Assembly (NCBI GenBank): GCA_022843955.1
Contig: JALHMQ010000004.1
Span: 124,001 to 188,000, forward strand
DNA length: 64,000 nucleotides
Origin: Burkholderiaceae bacterium
Lineage (GTDB): Bacteria; Pseudomonadota; Gammaproteobacteria; Burkholderiales; Burkholderiaceae_F
Direction of reading: 5' to 3'
Shown piece by piece: positions 27,105 through 35,978 of this stretch (position 1 is the first letter of the stretch; each line of letters begins with the position of its first letter). The translations under genes were made by a program, and so were the position numbers. The notes below the pieces were generated by a model. That model did no database searches. It had not been told where the DNA came from and saw only the letters and a list, made by a program, of their open reading frames with translations.

Positions 27105-27122
27105 GTTGACGTGAACGTCAAC
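27105..27122. promoter_or_regulatory. Operator candidate upstream of liuB
   Basis: GTTGACGTGAACGTCAAC is an 18-bp palindrome with one imperfect centre position, 49 bp upstream of the liuB start on its promoter side. A perfect version of the same palindrome is at 53681-53698. The paired ACGT half-sites recall boxes I associate with LiuR, a MerR-type regulator of leucine/isovalerate genes, but I recall that from memory and no liuR gene is in the window. Confidence 0.6.
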
Positions 27123-27267
27123 GCGGATGGTAGCGGTTGGCGCCGTCGCTTGATAGGCGCGCTTCGACGTTGACGCGCGGCGCAGCGGACGGTTCGGACG
27201 CAACTGCTGTCGCGGTCTGCGCCGAGACGACGACCATCGCCGTGCGCCGAAGCTTCGACAAGCCAAA

Positions 27268-27306
27268 TGACAAAGCCACTGGGTTCCCGCCTTCGCGGGA
27301 ACGACG
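27268..27306. repeat. Dispersed repeat copy 1, hairpin core
   Basis: A 39-base element whose core TTCCCGC-CTTC-GCGGGAA (27284-27301) forms a 7-bp hairpin. It differs from the copy at 27687-27725 at the first base and one loop base. Elements of this look are scattered in intergenic regions of beta- and gammaproteobacterial genomes. Confidence 0.8.
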
Positions 27307-27582
27307 ACAGTGGTGCTGGGATTTTCCAGCGCGGGACGACGGGGCGCTGGACATCTCGCTCGCGCGGGAACGACATGACGGCTTCGGCCTACCGAGGAAC
27401 GATGGGGCACCTGCCCTCGAAGACGCCAAGCAGCGCAGGGCGGGTCGGGGTTTCGGTCGCCCAATGTTCGAAGCACGTGGCGCGGCGCAGCCGCGATCGT
27501 GCGAGTTCGGGCGACCGCCGGCCCGACCGAGCAGCGCAGGGCAGCCGCGCAGCGGCCGTCTTCGCGGGCACGCCTTTCTTTG

Positions 27583-27614
27583 GTTACTTTCTTTGGCAAG
27601 ACAAAGAAAGTGAC
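27583..27614. repeat. Inverted repeat with ACTTTCTTTG arms
   Basis: GTTACTTTCTTTG and CAAAGAAAGTGAC flank a 6-base loop, giving a 13-bp stem with one G-T pair. Similar elements are common between genes in Burkholderiales and xanthomonads, from memory. It could end transcription in either direction. Confidence 0.7.
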
Positions 27615-27686
27615 TGGCCCCGCGGCCATGAAGCGGGTGCGGCGAAAACAAACCATTGCCACACACCGAAGTCGTGACGATCGAAG

Positions 27687-27725
27687 TGACAAAGCCACTG
27701 GGTTCCCGCCTACGCGGGAACGACG
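27687..27725. repeat. Dispersed repeat copy 2, hairpin core
   Basis: Second near-identical copy of the 39-base element, with hairpin core TTCCCGC-CTAC-GCGGGAA at 27703-27720. It lies in the same orientation as copy 1, 419 bases further on. Confidence 0.8.
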
Positions 27726-27871
27726 GGGTACTGGAGTTCCGGCCCACGCATGAAGCGACGGCTGTGGTCCCGCGAACCGAGTCATGAGGCCACGTCGTTC
27801 GTGGGAACGATTTTGTGCCGTCGTCCCGCCCGCGCAAGTACGACGGCGTGCAACCAGACCGACGCGTACGC

Positions 27872-29110
27872 CTAATGCCCCGCTGATACCGCCTGCGAAC
27901 CGGCATGCGCCGGTTGCCTGGAAAAGTGCCATGCCGCCAGCGCCAGTGCCACCACCGCCAGCAGCGCCGACATGAAAAATGGCGCGCCGATGCGCCAGTC
28001 ACCGGCCGGCAGATGGCTGACCTCCGCGAGCAGCGGCGTGCCGAGGAACGGCGCGGTCACCGCCATCAGCGAGTTGAGCGAGGTGAGCGAGCCCATTGCC
28101 ACGCCCTGCTCGCTCGGATCGGCCGCCTTGGAGACGATCGCGTGCAGCGCCGGCGCGACCGCAAACGCGAGCAGGTTGACGAGGATGATCACGTACATCA
28201 TCCAGCCCACCGTCGTCAGGCCGTAGGCGACATAGGTGATGACGCCCGAGGCGAGACCGGCGAGCACCACGCGCCGCTCGCCCCACTTCTTGAGCAGCCA
28301 GCCGAGCAGCCCGCCCTGCACGATGGCCGCCATCACGCCCACAGCGAACAGCGACAGGCCGGTCTCGCGCGGCCCCCAGCCGAAGCGGAAGTCCGTGTAC
28401 AGCACCCACGTGCCGTGCAGGATGAACTGCGCCAGGTTGGCCACTGCGATCACCGCCACCAGCACACCCACGGACTTGAGCCGCACCAGCCCGTACAGCG
28501 AGGCGATGGGGTTGGCGCGCTTCCACGGGATCGCCTTGCGGCGCGACGGCGGCAGCGACTCGGGCACGACGAAGTAGCCGTAGATGAAGTTGAGCATCGA
28601 CAAGCCGGCAGCCACGTAGAACGGCAGGCGGATGTCGATGCTGCCGAGCAGCCCGCCCACCATCGGCCCGATGATGTAACCGATGCCGAAGGCCGCACCG
28701 ATCATGCCGAAGCTCTTGGCGCGGTTCTCCGGCGTGGTGATGTCGGCGACGTAGGCGTTGGCGACCGCGAAGTTGGCGGCCAGCACGCCGCCGAAGATGC
28801 GCGCCAGCAGCAGCCCGGTCAGCGAGGTGGCCAGCGCCGACAGCAGGAACATCATGCCCAGGCCAAAGATCGAGCCGAGCAGCACCGGGCGACGGCCAAA
28901 GCGATCCGACAGCGCGCCCAGCAGCGGCGAGCAGAAGAACTGCGTCAGACCAAAGGTGACGATCATCGCGCCGTACCAGTAGGTCTGCGCATCGCGGCTG
29001 CTGGTGAACTCGCCCACCAGCGCCGGCAGCACCGGCAGCAGCAGGCCAAAGCCCATGACGTCGAGCAACAGCGTGATCAGGATGAACGGGATGGCGGGGG
29101 CGCGCTTCAT
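27872..29110 (-). CDS. TetA-like MFS efflux transporter
   Basis: A 412-residue twelve-helix major facilitator of the TCR/Tet group. The N-terminus [25 protein letters not shown] and motif A ([16 protein letters not shown]) are characteristic, as is the second-helix [15 protein letters not shown]. Such proteins export drugs by proton antiport. Close similarity to acquired TetA resistance genes cannot be judged here; chromosomal Tet-like pumps of unknown substrate are common. No TetR-type regulator gene is adjacent. Confidence 0.88.
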   Translation of the reverse strand: MKRAPAIPFILITLLLDVMGFGLLLPVLPALVGEFTSSRDAQTYWYGAMIVTFGLTQFFCSPLLGALSDRFGRRPVLLGSIFGLGMMFLLSALATSLTGLLLARIFGGVLAANFAVANAYVADITTPENRAKSFGMIGAAFGIGYIIGPMVGGLLGSIDIRLPFYVAAGLSMLNFIYGYFVVPESLPPSRRKAIPWKRANPIASLYGLVRLKSVGVLVAVIAVANLAQFILHGTWVLYTDFRFGWGPRETGLSLFAVGVMAAIVQGGLLGWLLKKWGERRVVLAGLASGVITYVAYGLTTVGWMMYVIILVNLLAFAVAPALHAIVSKAADPSEQGVAMGSLTSLNSLMAVTAPFLGTPLLAEVSHLPAGDWRIGAPFFMSALLAVVALALAAWHFSRQPAHAGSQAVSAGH

Positions 29111-29174
29111 GCGTGTGGGGCGAAGTCCGGCGAGGTCAGGCAGCGTCAGGCGGTTCGGGCGGCTTCAGGCAGGA

Positions 29175-29801
29175 TCAAGCCGGCGAGGGCATGTCGGTCA
29201 CGCCCGGCACCGCGCGGCAGCGCGCGAGCCAGGCCCGCACGGCCGGATAGGCGGCCAGATCGAAGCCCCCTTCGTCCGCCTTGTGGGTGTAGGCAAACAG
29301 CGCGATGTCGGCGATCGAGAAGCGGCCGGCGGCGAAGAACGGCTGGCGCGCCAGATGCTGCTCCATCACTGCCAGCGCCGCGTCGCCGCGCTTGATCAGC
29401 GCCGGCAGGCGCGCGTCGTCGGGCTGCTTGAGAAACGCGCGGATATAGCGCGCTACCGCGATCGCCGGCTCATGCGTGTACTGCTCGAAGAACAGCCACT
29501 GCAGCACCTGCGCCCGCTGCAGCCGGTCGCCCGGCCACAGGTCAGTGCCGTCGGCCAGGTAACCGAGGATCGCGTTGGACTCCGCCAGAAACGTGTGATC
29601 GTCGATCTGCAACACCGGCACCTTGCCGTTCGGGTTCATTGCCAGGAAGGCCGGGGTGCGCGTTCCGCCCTTGACGACGTCGACCTCGTGCCAGCGATAG
29701 GCGATGCCGAGCAGGTCGAGCGCGAGCCGGACCTTGTGGCAGTTGCCGCTGGCCGCCGTGCCGAAGACACGATGCGGCAGGTGCGTGGATGGGTGGGGCA
29801 T
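29175..29801 (-). CDS. Glutathione S-transferase
   Basis: A 208-residue cytosolic GST with thioredoxin-like N-domain (VFGTAASGNCHKVRLALDLLGIAYRWHEVDV, PNGKVPVLQIDDHTFLAESNAILGYLAD) and all-helical C-domain (FAAGRFSIADIALFAYTHKADEGGFDLAAYPAVRAWLARC). The SNAI segment supplies glutathione contacts, and a Ser (AASGNCHKV) is the likely catalytic residue. It conjugates glutathione to electrophiles, a detoxification role that fits the efflux pumps on both sides. It is probably a separate transcript from the MFS gene, 64 bp away. Confidence 0.9.
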   Translation of the reverse strand: MPHPSTHLPHRVFGTAASGNCHKVRLALDLLGIAYRWHEVDVVKGGTRTPAFLAMNPNGKVPVLQIDDHTFLAESNAILGYLADGTDLWPGDRLQRAQVLQWLFFEQYTHEPAIAVARYIRAFLKQPDDARLPALIKRGDAALAVMEQHLARQPFFAAGRFSIADIALFAYTHKADEGGFDLAAYPAVRAWLARCRAVPGVTDMPSPA

Positions 29802-29847
29802 GGGATCTCCCGGCGTGGCGCCAGTGCTGCGGCCGCTGTTGCAGCCT

Positions 29848-30330
29848 TCAGTGTGCCTGTGCGCGCGAAAAGAGCTGAATGATGACCACCCCGGCCAGGA
29901 TCAGCGCGATGCCGGCCAACTCACCCACGCTCAGCGCCTGACCAAAGACAAGAAAAGCGATGAGCGTGATGAGCGCCATACCCACGCCGCTCCAGATGGC
30001 ATACGCCACGCCCACCGGGAGCACACGCAGCGCGCGGGTCAGCGCCAGAAAGCACACCAGGTAGGCCGCACCGACGATCGCCAACGGCCCCAGGCGCGTG
30101 AAGCCGGCGCTCTGGGCCAGCGCCGAGGTGCCGGTCACGCCTGCCACGATCGCCAACAGCAGGAACGCATAGGCCGCCCAGCGCCGCTGCGGCCGCCGCG
30201 GCGCGTGCAGGCGATCCTCGATGCCGGCGCCGGCCGCGTTCGCCAGGTCGGCCAACGGCTCGTGTGCGCCGGGGCCGACGTCGAACAGCGTGGGCGGACG
30301 CCGATGCGGATCGGGCTCGGGCGCGCTCAA
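29848..30330 (-). CDS. SMR-family protein lacking the conserved glutamate
   Basis: A 160-residue small multidrug resistance protein with four helices after a roughly 50-residue soluble N-terminal extension. Compared with its partner ([12 protein letters not shown]), it reads [12 protein letters not shown], so the essential membrane Glu (Glu14 in EmrE) is Gly64. The rest ([28 protein letters not shown]) is well kept. The start is TTG at 30330, overlapping the stop of the upstream SMR gene, with an AGGTGG site just before. It probably forms a heterodimer with the upstream protein; alone it should not couple protons. Confidence 0.85.
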   Translation of the reverse strand: MSAPEPDPHRRPPTLFDVGPGAHEPLADLANAAGAGIEDRLHAPRRPQRRWAAYAFLLLAIVAGVTGTSALAQSAGFTRLGPLAIVGAAYLVCFLALTRALRVLPVGVAYAIWSGVGMALITLIAFLVFGQALSVGELAGIALILAGVVIIQLFSRAQAH

Positions 30331-30656
30331 CGGCCACCTGCGCTGGAGAAGAACTGGATCACCACCACGCCCGCCACGATCAGCCCGATGCCGAAGATCG
30401 CCGGCGGATCGAGCCGCTGCTTGAACACCAGCCAGCCGATCAGCGTGATCAGCGCCACCCCGGCGCCCGACCAGATCGCATAGGCCACGCCCACCGGCAC
30501 CGTGCGCAGCGTGAGCGAGAGGAAGTAGAACGCCAGCCCGTAGCCCACCACCACCACGATCGACGGCCGCAGCCGCGTGAAGCCCTCGGTTGCCTTCAGC
30601 GCCGAGGTGCCGATCACTTCGCAGACGATGGCGATGGCGAGGTAGAGGTAGGACAT
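30327..30656 (-). CDS. SMR-family efflux protein with intact glutamate
   Basis: A 109-residue four-helix small multidrug resistance protein. Glu13 in [12 protein letters not shown] matches the essential EmrE Glu14, and [27 protein letters not shown] matches the helix 3-4 signature. It exports cationic compounds or guanidinium-like ions in exchange for protons. ATG at 30656. The stop overlaps the TTG start of the second SMR gene (29848-30330), the layout of paired SMR systems that work as heterodimers. Confidence 0.9.
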   Translation of the reverse strand: MSYLYLAIAIVCEVIGTSALKATEGFTRLRPSIVVVVGYGLAFYFLSLTLRTVPVGVAYAIWSGAGVALITLIGWLVFKQRLDPPAIFGIGLIVAGVVVIQFFSSAGGR

Positions 30657-30842
30657 CGGGTCAAAGGCCGTTTCGACAGGTTCACGGACGAGAGGCTAAC
30701 GCGATCGGCATGGTTGCCCGTCCGCTGCACCTTGCAGCCACGCCAGGCACGGTAGTACGAGAGGCCGCGAGTCTGCTTGTTCGCTTCGCTACGTCGGGGG
30801 CCCCGCGCTGCCACGAAGACCCCGTTGACTGGCTCGGGGAGC

Positions 30843-30869
30843 ACGAGGGGACCGGCCGAGTCCCCTCGT
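30843..30869. terminator. Hairpin after the isomerase gene
   Basis: ACGAGGGGAC and GTCCCCTCGT form a perfect 10-bp stem around a 7-base loop, 53 bp beyond the stop of the minus-strand isomerase gene. It is a plausible terminator for that gene and insulates the SMR pair. The rest of the 265-bp gap (30657-30921) shows no gene. Confidence 0.5.
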
Positions 30870-30921
30870 TCGTTCATAAGCCAGGCGAGCGCCAGCGAGC
30901 CAGGGCCGGTCTGACCTCCGG

Positions 30922-31524
30922 TCAGAACGGCCCATATTGAAGCCACCGCTCCATCTGCGGCAGCCGATCGTTCCCCCAGAAAGGCTCGCCGTCGATGAAG
31001 ACGAATGGCGCACCGAACACGCCGCGCTTGACCGAGTCGTCGACCGCCGCCTTGAGCTTGTCCTTGATCGCGGGGTCCTGCACCGCCGCCGCCATTGCGT
31101 TGGCGTCGATCCCCAGTTCGGAGGCGATGTCCGCCAGCACCGCCGGCTCGCTGATGTTGCGGTTGTGCGCGAAGTAGGCGCGCAGCACCGTGTGCACGAA
31201 CGGCACCGACTTGGCAGAGCCGCTCGACTGCAGCCACACCAGCGCGCGCGCCACATTCACGGTGGAGACCGGGAACGCATCGGGCATGGTGAACTTGATG
31301 CCGGCAAAGCGCGCGCTGCGCTCGAAGTCGCGCCGGCTGTAGTCACCCTTGAGCGGCACCTGCGTCAGCGGCGTCATGCCGCTGATCTTGAACACCGCGC
31401 CGAGCAGCGTCGGCTTGTAGCGCACGCTGCGACCGTACTTGGTGGCAATCGCCTCGATCTGCTCTGACAGCAGGTACGAGTACGGCGAGGAGAAGTCGAA
31501 GTAGAACTCGATCGGTGTGGCCAT
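30922..31524 (-). CDS. DsbA-fold 2-hydroxychromene-2-carboxylate isomerase
   Basis: A 200-residue protein of the HCCA isomerase / kappa-GST family. The N-terminal PIEFYFDFSSPYSYLLSEQIE holds the catalytic Ser, GVFGAPFVFIDGEPFWGNDRLPQMERWL is the family C-terminal motif, and LLGAVFKISGMTPL lies between. Relatives isomerise hydroxychromene carboxylate in naphthalene breakdown or use glutathione; no aromatic-degradation genes are adjacent, so the substrate is unknown. Divergent from the lemA gene with a 105-bp shared promoter region. Confidence 0.88.
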   Translation of the reverse strand: MATPIEFYFDFSSPYSYLLSEQIEAIATKYGRSVRYKPTLLGAVFKISGMTPLTQVPLKGDYSRRDFERSARFAGIKFTMPDAFPVSTVNVARALVWLQSSGSAKSVPFVHTVLRAYFAHNRNISEPAVLADIASELGIDANAMAAAVQDPAIKDKLKAAVDDSVKRGVFGAPFVFIDGEPFWGNDRLPQMERWLQYGPF

Positions 31525-31629
31525 GGGGTGCGGTGCCGGGCGGTGGAGGTCGCAAATTGTGCCTGAGCCACCCCGCGGAGCGCGCGCACGTTTACGATCG
31601 CGCGCACCTCACATCGGGGGGAGAGTCGC

Positions 31630-32184
31630 GTGACGTGGATCATCGGTGTGGCCGGCGCCGCCGTGCTGGCGTTCGGCATCTGGGTCTTCAACCGGCTGGT
31701 GCATGACCGCAACCTGGTGGCGCAGGCATTCGCCGACATCGACGTGCAACTCAAGCGTCGCGCAGATCTGGTGCCGCGCCTGGTAGAGGTGGTGCGCGGC
31801 TACGCGGCGCACGAGCGCGCCACACTCACCGCCGTGACCGAACTGCGCGGGCAGGCAACCGCGCTGGCGGCGCGCAACGGTGGCCCCGACGAGCAGCGTT
31901 TTGCCGCCGAGGCCGGACTCGGCAACGCGCTGCAGCGGCTCATCGTGCTGCAGGAGAACTATCCGGCGCTGAAGGCCGATGCCAACTTCCGTGACCTCGC
32001 GGCCCAACTGGTCGAAGTCGAGGACCACCTGCAGTTCGCGCGGCGTTTCTACAACGGCGCGGTCAAGCAGTACATCACACGCCTGCAGACGTTTCCCGAT
32101 CTCATCGTCGCGCGGCTGTTTGCCTTCCGGCCGGCAGCGTTCTTCGAGACCGACGATCGCGCACCCGTGGCGGTGCAGCTATGA
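31630..32184 (+). CDS. lemA: LemA family protein
   Basis: A 184-residue LemA protein with N-terminal membrane helix (WIIGVAGAAVLAFGIWVFNRLVH) and the helical-bundle motif NLVAQAFADIDVQLKRRADLVPRLVEVVRGYAAHERATL, then QENYPALKADANFRDLAAQLVEVEDHLQFARRFYN. The start is GTG at 31630, supported by a GGGGGGAGAG sequence just upstream. LemA proteins are inner-membrane proteins of unknown biochemical role, often paired with DUF2207 or TPM-domain proteins, as here; the stop overlaps the next gene by ATGA. Confidence 0.92.
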   Translation: MTWIIGVAGAAVLAFGIWVFNRLVHDRNLVAQAFADIDVQLKRRADLVPRLVEVVRGYAAHERATLTAVTELRGQATALAARNGGPDEQRFAAEAGLGNALQRLIVLQENYPALKADANFRDLAAQLVEVEDHLQFARRFYNGAVKQYITRLQTFPDLIVARLFAFRPAAFFETDDRAPVAVQL

Positions 32185-33866
32185 AGCGCCTGGTCACGCT
32201 GCTCGTGCTGCTGGCCGGCGCGCTGGGCGCCGCCGCGCAGGAGCGCATCACCTCGTTCCACAGCGACGTGATCATCGGCGCTGACGGCTCGCTCACGGTG
32301 ACCGAGACGATCGAGGTCGAGGCGCAGGGCCAGTCGATCCGCCGCGGCATCCTGCGCGACTTTCCGACCGACTACCGCGACCGCGCCGGCAACCACGTGA
32401 AGGTGCCGTTCGAGCTCGAGCAAGTGACGCGCAACGGCGTCAACGAAATCGCCTCGACCGAGCCGCTGTCCAACGGCGTGCGCGTGCGCATCGGCACTGC
32501 CGACGTGATGCTGCCGCACGGCACCCATCGCTACGAGATCCGCTACCGCACCGCGCGCCAGCTGGGGTTCTTCGACGGCCACGACGAGCTGTATTGGAAC
32601 GCCACCGGCAACGGCTGGACCTTCGCCATCGACCGCGCCAGCGCGCGCGTGCGCTTGCCGCAGCCGGTGCCGGCGGCCCGCCTCGCCGCCGAGGCGTACA
32701 CCGGGCCGCAGGGCGCCCAAGGCCGCGACTGGCAGGCGCGCGTGGCCGACGGTCGCGCCGACTACGAGACCACGCGCGCGCTGGCAGCGCGCGAGGGCCT
32801 CACCATCGTGCTGACCTTTCCCAAGGGGATCGTCACGGCGCCCACCTCGGCCGAGCGGCTGGGTTGGTTTGTCGCCGCCAATCAGGCGGCCGGCGTCGGC
32901 GCGCTCGGCGTGCTGCTGCTCGGTGCCGGCCTGTATGCGCGCTGGCGGCGCGTCGGCCGGGACCCGCGGGCCGGGCCACTGTTTCCGCGCTACGAGCCGC
33001 CGCAGGACTTGAGCCCGGCCGCGGCGCGCTTTGTCAGCCGCATGGGCTTCGACTCGCGCTGCTTCGCCTCGGGCGTGCTGGGTCTCGGTGCGCGCGGCTA
33101 CCTGAAGGTCGACCAGCACGGCGACAACTTCACGGTCCAACGCAGCGGCACGCTTTCGACCTGGCTGCCAGGCGACAAGCCGCTCGCCGACGCGCTGTTC
33201 AAGACGGGCGACACCACCACCATCACCAAGACCTACGACCCGAAGGTCGCGCAGGCGCAGCAGGCGCTGGCGGAGGCGCTGCAGCGCCATTACAAGGGCA
33301 AGCTCTTCACCCGCAACACCGGCACGATGATGCTGGCGGTCGCAGCCGCGATGGCGATCGTCGCGCTTACCGTGGTGCTGCAGGGAGCGATGGTGGTGAG
33401 CATCGCCACCGGGGTGGCGCTCGTGGCGCTGCTGGTCGCCTTCTGGCGCTGGATGCCGGCGTACTCGCTAGAGGGCCGGCGCATGCAGGACGAGATCGAC
33501 GGCCTGCGCCAGTACCTGGGCGTGGCCGAGCGCGACAGCCTGGCGCGCATGCAGGCGCCGGAGCTCACACCACGTGAGTTCGCGCGCATGCTGCCGTACG
33601 CGCTGGCGCTGGATGTGGAAAAGACCTGGGCCGACCGCTTTGCCGTCGTTGCCGGCGCGGCCGCCGTGGCAGCGGCAGTCGACGGCTACTACCACTCGGA
33701 CAGCCTGGACGGCGGCCTGGGCTCGCCCGCCGCGCTGGGCGAGTCGCTCGGCGAGATGGGCTCGGCGGTCAGCGCCGCCTCATCGCCACCCGGGTCGAGT
33801 TCCGGCTCGGGGGGCGGCGGCTCCAGCGGCGGCGGCGGTGGCGGGGGTGGCGGCAGCGGTTGGTAG
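32181..33866 (+). CDS. DUF2207 membrane protein
   Basis: A 561-residue membrane protein: signal peptide (LVTLLVLLAGALGAAAQ), an extracytoplasmic DUF2207 domain (ERITSFHSDVIIGADGSLTVTETIEV), a helix near ANQAAGVGALGVLLLGAGLYA, a cytoplasmic region with YEPPQDLSPAAARFV, two more helices (MMLAVAAAMAIVALTVVL, VVSIATGVALVALLVAFW) and a C-terminal Gly/Ser-rich tail (SSGSGGGGSSGG). The glycine tail is typical for this family. Translation is coupled to lemA by an ATGA overlap. The pair probably forms a membrane complex; function unknown. Confidence 0.9.
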   Translation: MKRLVTLLVLLAGALGAAAQERITSFHSDVIIGADGSLTVTETIEVEAQGQSIRRGILRDFPTDYRDRAGNHVKVPFELEQVTRNGVNEIASTEPLSNGVRVRIGTADVMLPHGTHRYEIRYRTARQLGFFDGHDELYWNATGNGWTFAIDRASARVRLPQPVPAARLAAEAYTGPQGAQGRDWQARVADGRADYETTRALAAREGLTIVLTFPKGIVTAPTSAERLGWFVAANQAAGVGALGVLLLGAGLYARWRRVGRDPRAGPLFPRYEPPQDLSPAAARFVSRMGFDSRCFASGVLGLGARGYLKVDQHGDNFTVQRSGTLSTWLPGDKPLADALFKTGDTTTITKTYDPKVAQAQQALAEALQRHYKGKLFTRNTGTMMLAVAAAMAIVALTVVLQGAMVVSIATGVALVALLVAFWRWMPAYSLEGRRMQDEIDGLRQYLGVAERDSLARMQAPELTPREFARMLPYALALDVEKTWADRFAVVAGAAAVAAAVDGYYHSDSLDGGLGSPAALGESLGEMGSAVSAASSPPGSSSGSGGGGSSGGGGGGGGGSGW

Positions 33867-33901
33867 CCAAGCCCTCGCGCGTCAGCCGCGGCTGCGCGGC
33901 G

Positions 33902-34300
33902 CTAGGCGCGGTTGGCGATCTCGATCAGATTGCCGTCTGGGTCGCGCAGGTAGATCGAGCGGATCGGCCCTTGCGCGCCGGTGCGCATCACCGGACCTTC
34001 GATCACGGCGAGGCCGAGTGTCAACAGATGCGCGGCGTAGGTCTCGACCGGCGTGGCAGTGAGAAAGCACAGGTCGGCACTGCCGGGCGCGGGGCGGTCG
34101 GCCTTCGGCTCGAACTCGCGCCCGGCTTCGTGCAGGTTGATCTTCTGGCTGCCGAAGGCAAGCGCCTTGCGGCCGGCGCCGAAGGTGACCTCCTGCATGC
34201 CCAGGGCGCGGGCGTAAAACGCGATCGACGCCGCGAGGTCGCGCACGGTAAGCACCAGATGATCAAGTGACTGCACCGCCGGTTGTATGGTCGTGCTCAT
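33902..34300 (-). CDS. VOC-family (glyoxalase/dioxygenase fold) protein
   Basis: A 132-residue vicinal-oxygen-chelate protein. SLDHLVLTVRDLAASIAFYARALGMQEV provides the first metal-binding His and the FYARALG signature, and DPDGNLIEIAN the last Glu. Metal and substrate cannot be told. The ATG at 34300 overlaps the stop of the acyl-CoA dehydrogenase gene (ATGA), so it is co-translated with it, and a role in the same acid-degradation route is possible. Confidence 0.87.
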   Translation of the reverse strand: MSTTIQPAVQSLDHLVLTVRDLAASIAFYARALGMQEVTFGAGRKALAFGSQKINLHEAGREFEPKADRPAPGSADLCFLTATPVETYAAHLLTLGLAVIEGPVMRTGAQGPIRSIYLRDPDGNLIEIANRA

Positions 34301-35445
34301 GCGCCCCTCGCCAGTTCGCGGCCGATCAGAATGCGTTGGATGTCGCTGGTGCCCTCGTAGATCTGGCACACGCGTACGTCGCGCCAGATGCGCTCGACCG
34401 GAAAATCGGTCACGTAGCCATAGCCGCCGAACACCTGGATCGCATCGGAGCACACGCGCTCGGCCATCTCGGAGGCAAAGAGCTTGGCCATCGCAGCCTG
34501 CTTGAGACACGGCACGCCGGCGTCGCGCAGCGCCGCCGCATGCAGCACGAGTTGGCGCGCCGCCTCGATCTGCGTGGCCATGTCGGCCAGGCGGAAGTTG
34601 ACCGCCTGGTGGTTGAAGATCGCCGTGCCGAAGCTCTCGCGCTCCTGCGCGTATTTCAGCGCCGCCTCGAACGCCGCACGCGCCATGCCCACCGACTGCG
34701 CGGCGATGCCGATGCGTCCGCCTTCGAGCGAGCTGAGCGCGATCTTGTAGCCCTCGCCTTCCTCGCCGATGCGGCACGAAGCCGGCACGCGGCAGTTCTC
34801 GAACACGATCTGTGCGGTGTCGGACGAGTGCTGGCCGGTCTTGTCTTCCAGCCGCGCGACGACATAGCCCGGCGTGCGGGTGGGCACGATGAACGCGCTG
34901 ATGCCGCGCTTGCCGGCGGCCTTGTCGGTGACCGCGATGACGATCGCGTAGTCGGCATGCTTGCCGCTGGTGATGAACTGCTTGACGCCGTTGATCACGT
35001 AATGGTCGCCGTCGCTGCTTTGCTCTCGAACCGCGGTGGCGCGCAACGCCGCGGCGTTGCTGCCGACATGCGGCTCGGTCAGGCAGAACGCACCGAGCGC
35101 CTCACCGCGCGCCAGCGGCACCAGGTACTGCTGCTTCTGCGCCTCGCTGCCGTAGTTGAGCAGGATTGCGCACACCGGGCAGTTGTTGACGCTGACCACG
35201 GTGGAGACCCCGCCATCGCCGGCCGCAATCTCCTCCAGCGCCACCGCCACCGCGGTGTAGTCCATGCCGGCACCGCCATAGGCGTCCGGCACCGCGATGC
35301 CGTAGCACCCCATCGCTGCCAGCTCGCGCAGCGCGTCCTTAGGAAACGTATGGTCGCGGTCCCAGGCTGCGGCGTTGGGCGCCAGCCGAGCCTGTGCAAA
35401 CTCACGCAGGCTGTCTCGCAGCAAAAGGTGTTCTTCGCTCAGCAT
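34297..35445 (-). CDS. Short/medium-chain acyl-CoA dehydrogenase
   Basis: A 382-residue FAD enzyme with ALGAFCLTEPHVGSNAAALR, NGVKQFITSGKHADY and the classic YEGTSDIQRILIGREL, where Glu364 is the catalytic base, as in short- and medium-chain enzymes. It oxidises an acyl-CoA to the 2-enoyl-CoA, passing electrons to ETF. The chain length cannot be fixed. ATG at 35445; the stop overlaps the VOC-protein gene. No promoter-side operator like that of liuB was seen. Confidence 0.92.
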   Translation of the reverse strand: MLSEEHLLLRDSLREFAQARLAPNAAAWDRDHTFPKDALRELAAMGCYGIAVPDAYGGAGMDYTAVAVALEEIAAGDGGVSTVVSVNNCPVCAILLNYGSEAQKQQYLVPLARGEALGAFCLTEPHVGSNAAALRATAVREQSSDGDHYVINGVKQFITSGKHADYAIVIAVTDKAAGKRGISAFIVPTRTPGYVVARLEDKTGQHSSDTAQIVFENCRVPASCRIGEEGEGYKIALSSLEGGRIGIAAQSVGMARAAFEAALKYAQERESFGTAIFNHQAVNFRLADMATQIEAARQLVLHAAALRDAGVPCLKQAAMAKLFASEMAERVCSDAIQVFGGYGYVTDFPVERIWRDVRVCQIYEGTSDIQRILIGRELARGA

Positions 35446-35656
35446 GGGGAACGTTCGGGTCGAAAGGTAGCGCGATTGTGGCGCGCGGCGGCGGCGGGTG
35501 CCAGTTCGCCAGTGAATCGCGAAGAGGTCGCTCAGGCGGCGAGCGACGTGTCAGGACGTCCGTAAGCAGTCGTTGGTACTGCGTCCTATCGACCCGGAGG
35601 AGACAGCTGCCGTACCGGTCTCGGAGCCGCGAAGCGGCCGTCCCGATCGGCACGAA

Positions 35657-35971
35657 CTAGATTCCCGACAACACCGCGTCCAAGGCCGAGACCAGCGCGC
35701 TGGCTTGCGAAGCCACGTTCTCCACCGGTCGCCGCAAGGCCTTCGCGGGCAACGGTGCGGCGTAGTGCGCCAGCGCATGCAGCCGTTGGCCCTTTACCAT
35801 GATCACCGGACATAGCGCTGTCGGCACCTTGGTCGCGACATCGAGCACAGCCAGCGGCATGGTCAGCCGCGTGGCCAAGGCATCCAGCAGATCGCTCTGG
35901 ACGACCACCACGTAGGGGATGCCCTCGGCCGCGCTGCCGCTGGGATTGGTGAAGACGTCGTACTGGGCCAT
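35657..35971 (-). CDS. ccdB: CcdB-family toxin
   Basis: A 104-residue protein of the CcdB gyrase-poison fold: AQYDVFTNPSG at the N-terminus and YVVVVQSDLLDALATRLTMPL follow the family. The C-terminus ends SGI, matching the final Gly-Ile of CcdB but with Ser where F-plasmid CcdB has Trp99, a residue important for gyrase poisoning. Toxicity therefore needs testing. ATG at 35971, seven bases after the antitoxin stop; the pair forms one operon. It sits in a small accessory patch. Confidence 0.85.
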   Translation of the reverse strand: MAQYDVFTNPSGSAAEGIPYVVVVQSDLLDALATRLTMPLAVLDVATKVPTALCPVIMVKGQRLHALAHYAAPLPAKALRRPVENVASQASALVSALDAVLSGI

Positions 35972-35978
35972 CGGCCGC

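Larger units (their letters stand above)
27057..27871. other. 815-bp non-coding block of dispersed repeats
   Basis: Between the start of liuB and the stop of the MFS gene, no gene is credible. The block holds the liuB promoter side with its operator candidate, two near-identical 39-base repeats, several degenerate copies of their CGCGGGAACGAC core (near 27329, 27360, 27800 and 27825), and an inverted repeat rich in ACTTTCTTTG. Open frames across it encode strings such as [12 protein letters not shown], which are the translation of the repeat and not a protein. Confidence 0.8.

Noticed and set aside
27118-28002. Minus-strand frame encoding [12 protein letters not shown]-type strings
   Set aside because: It is the translation of the dispersed repeat elements in the non-coding block, a known source of false proteins.
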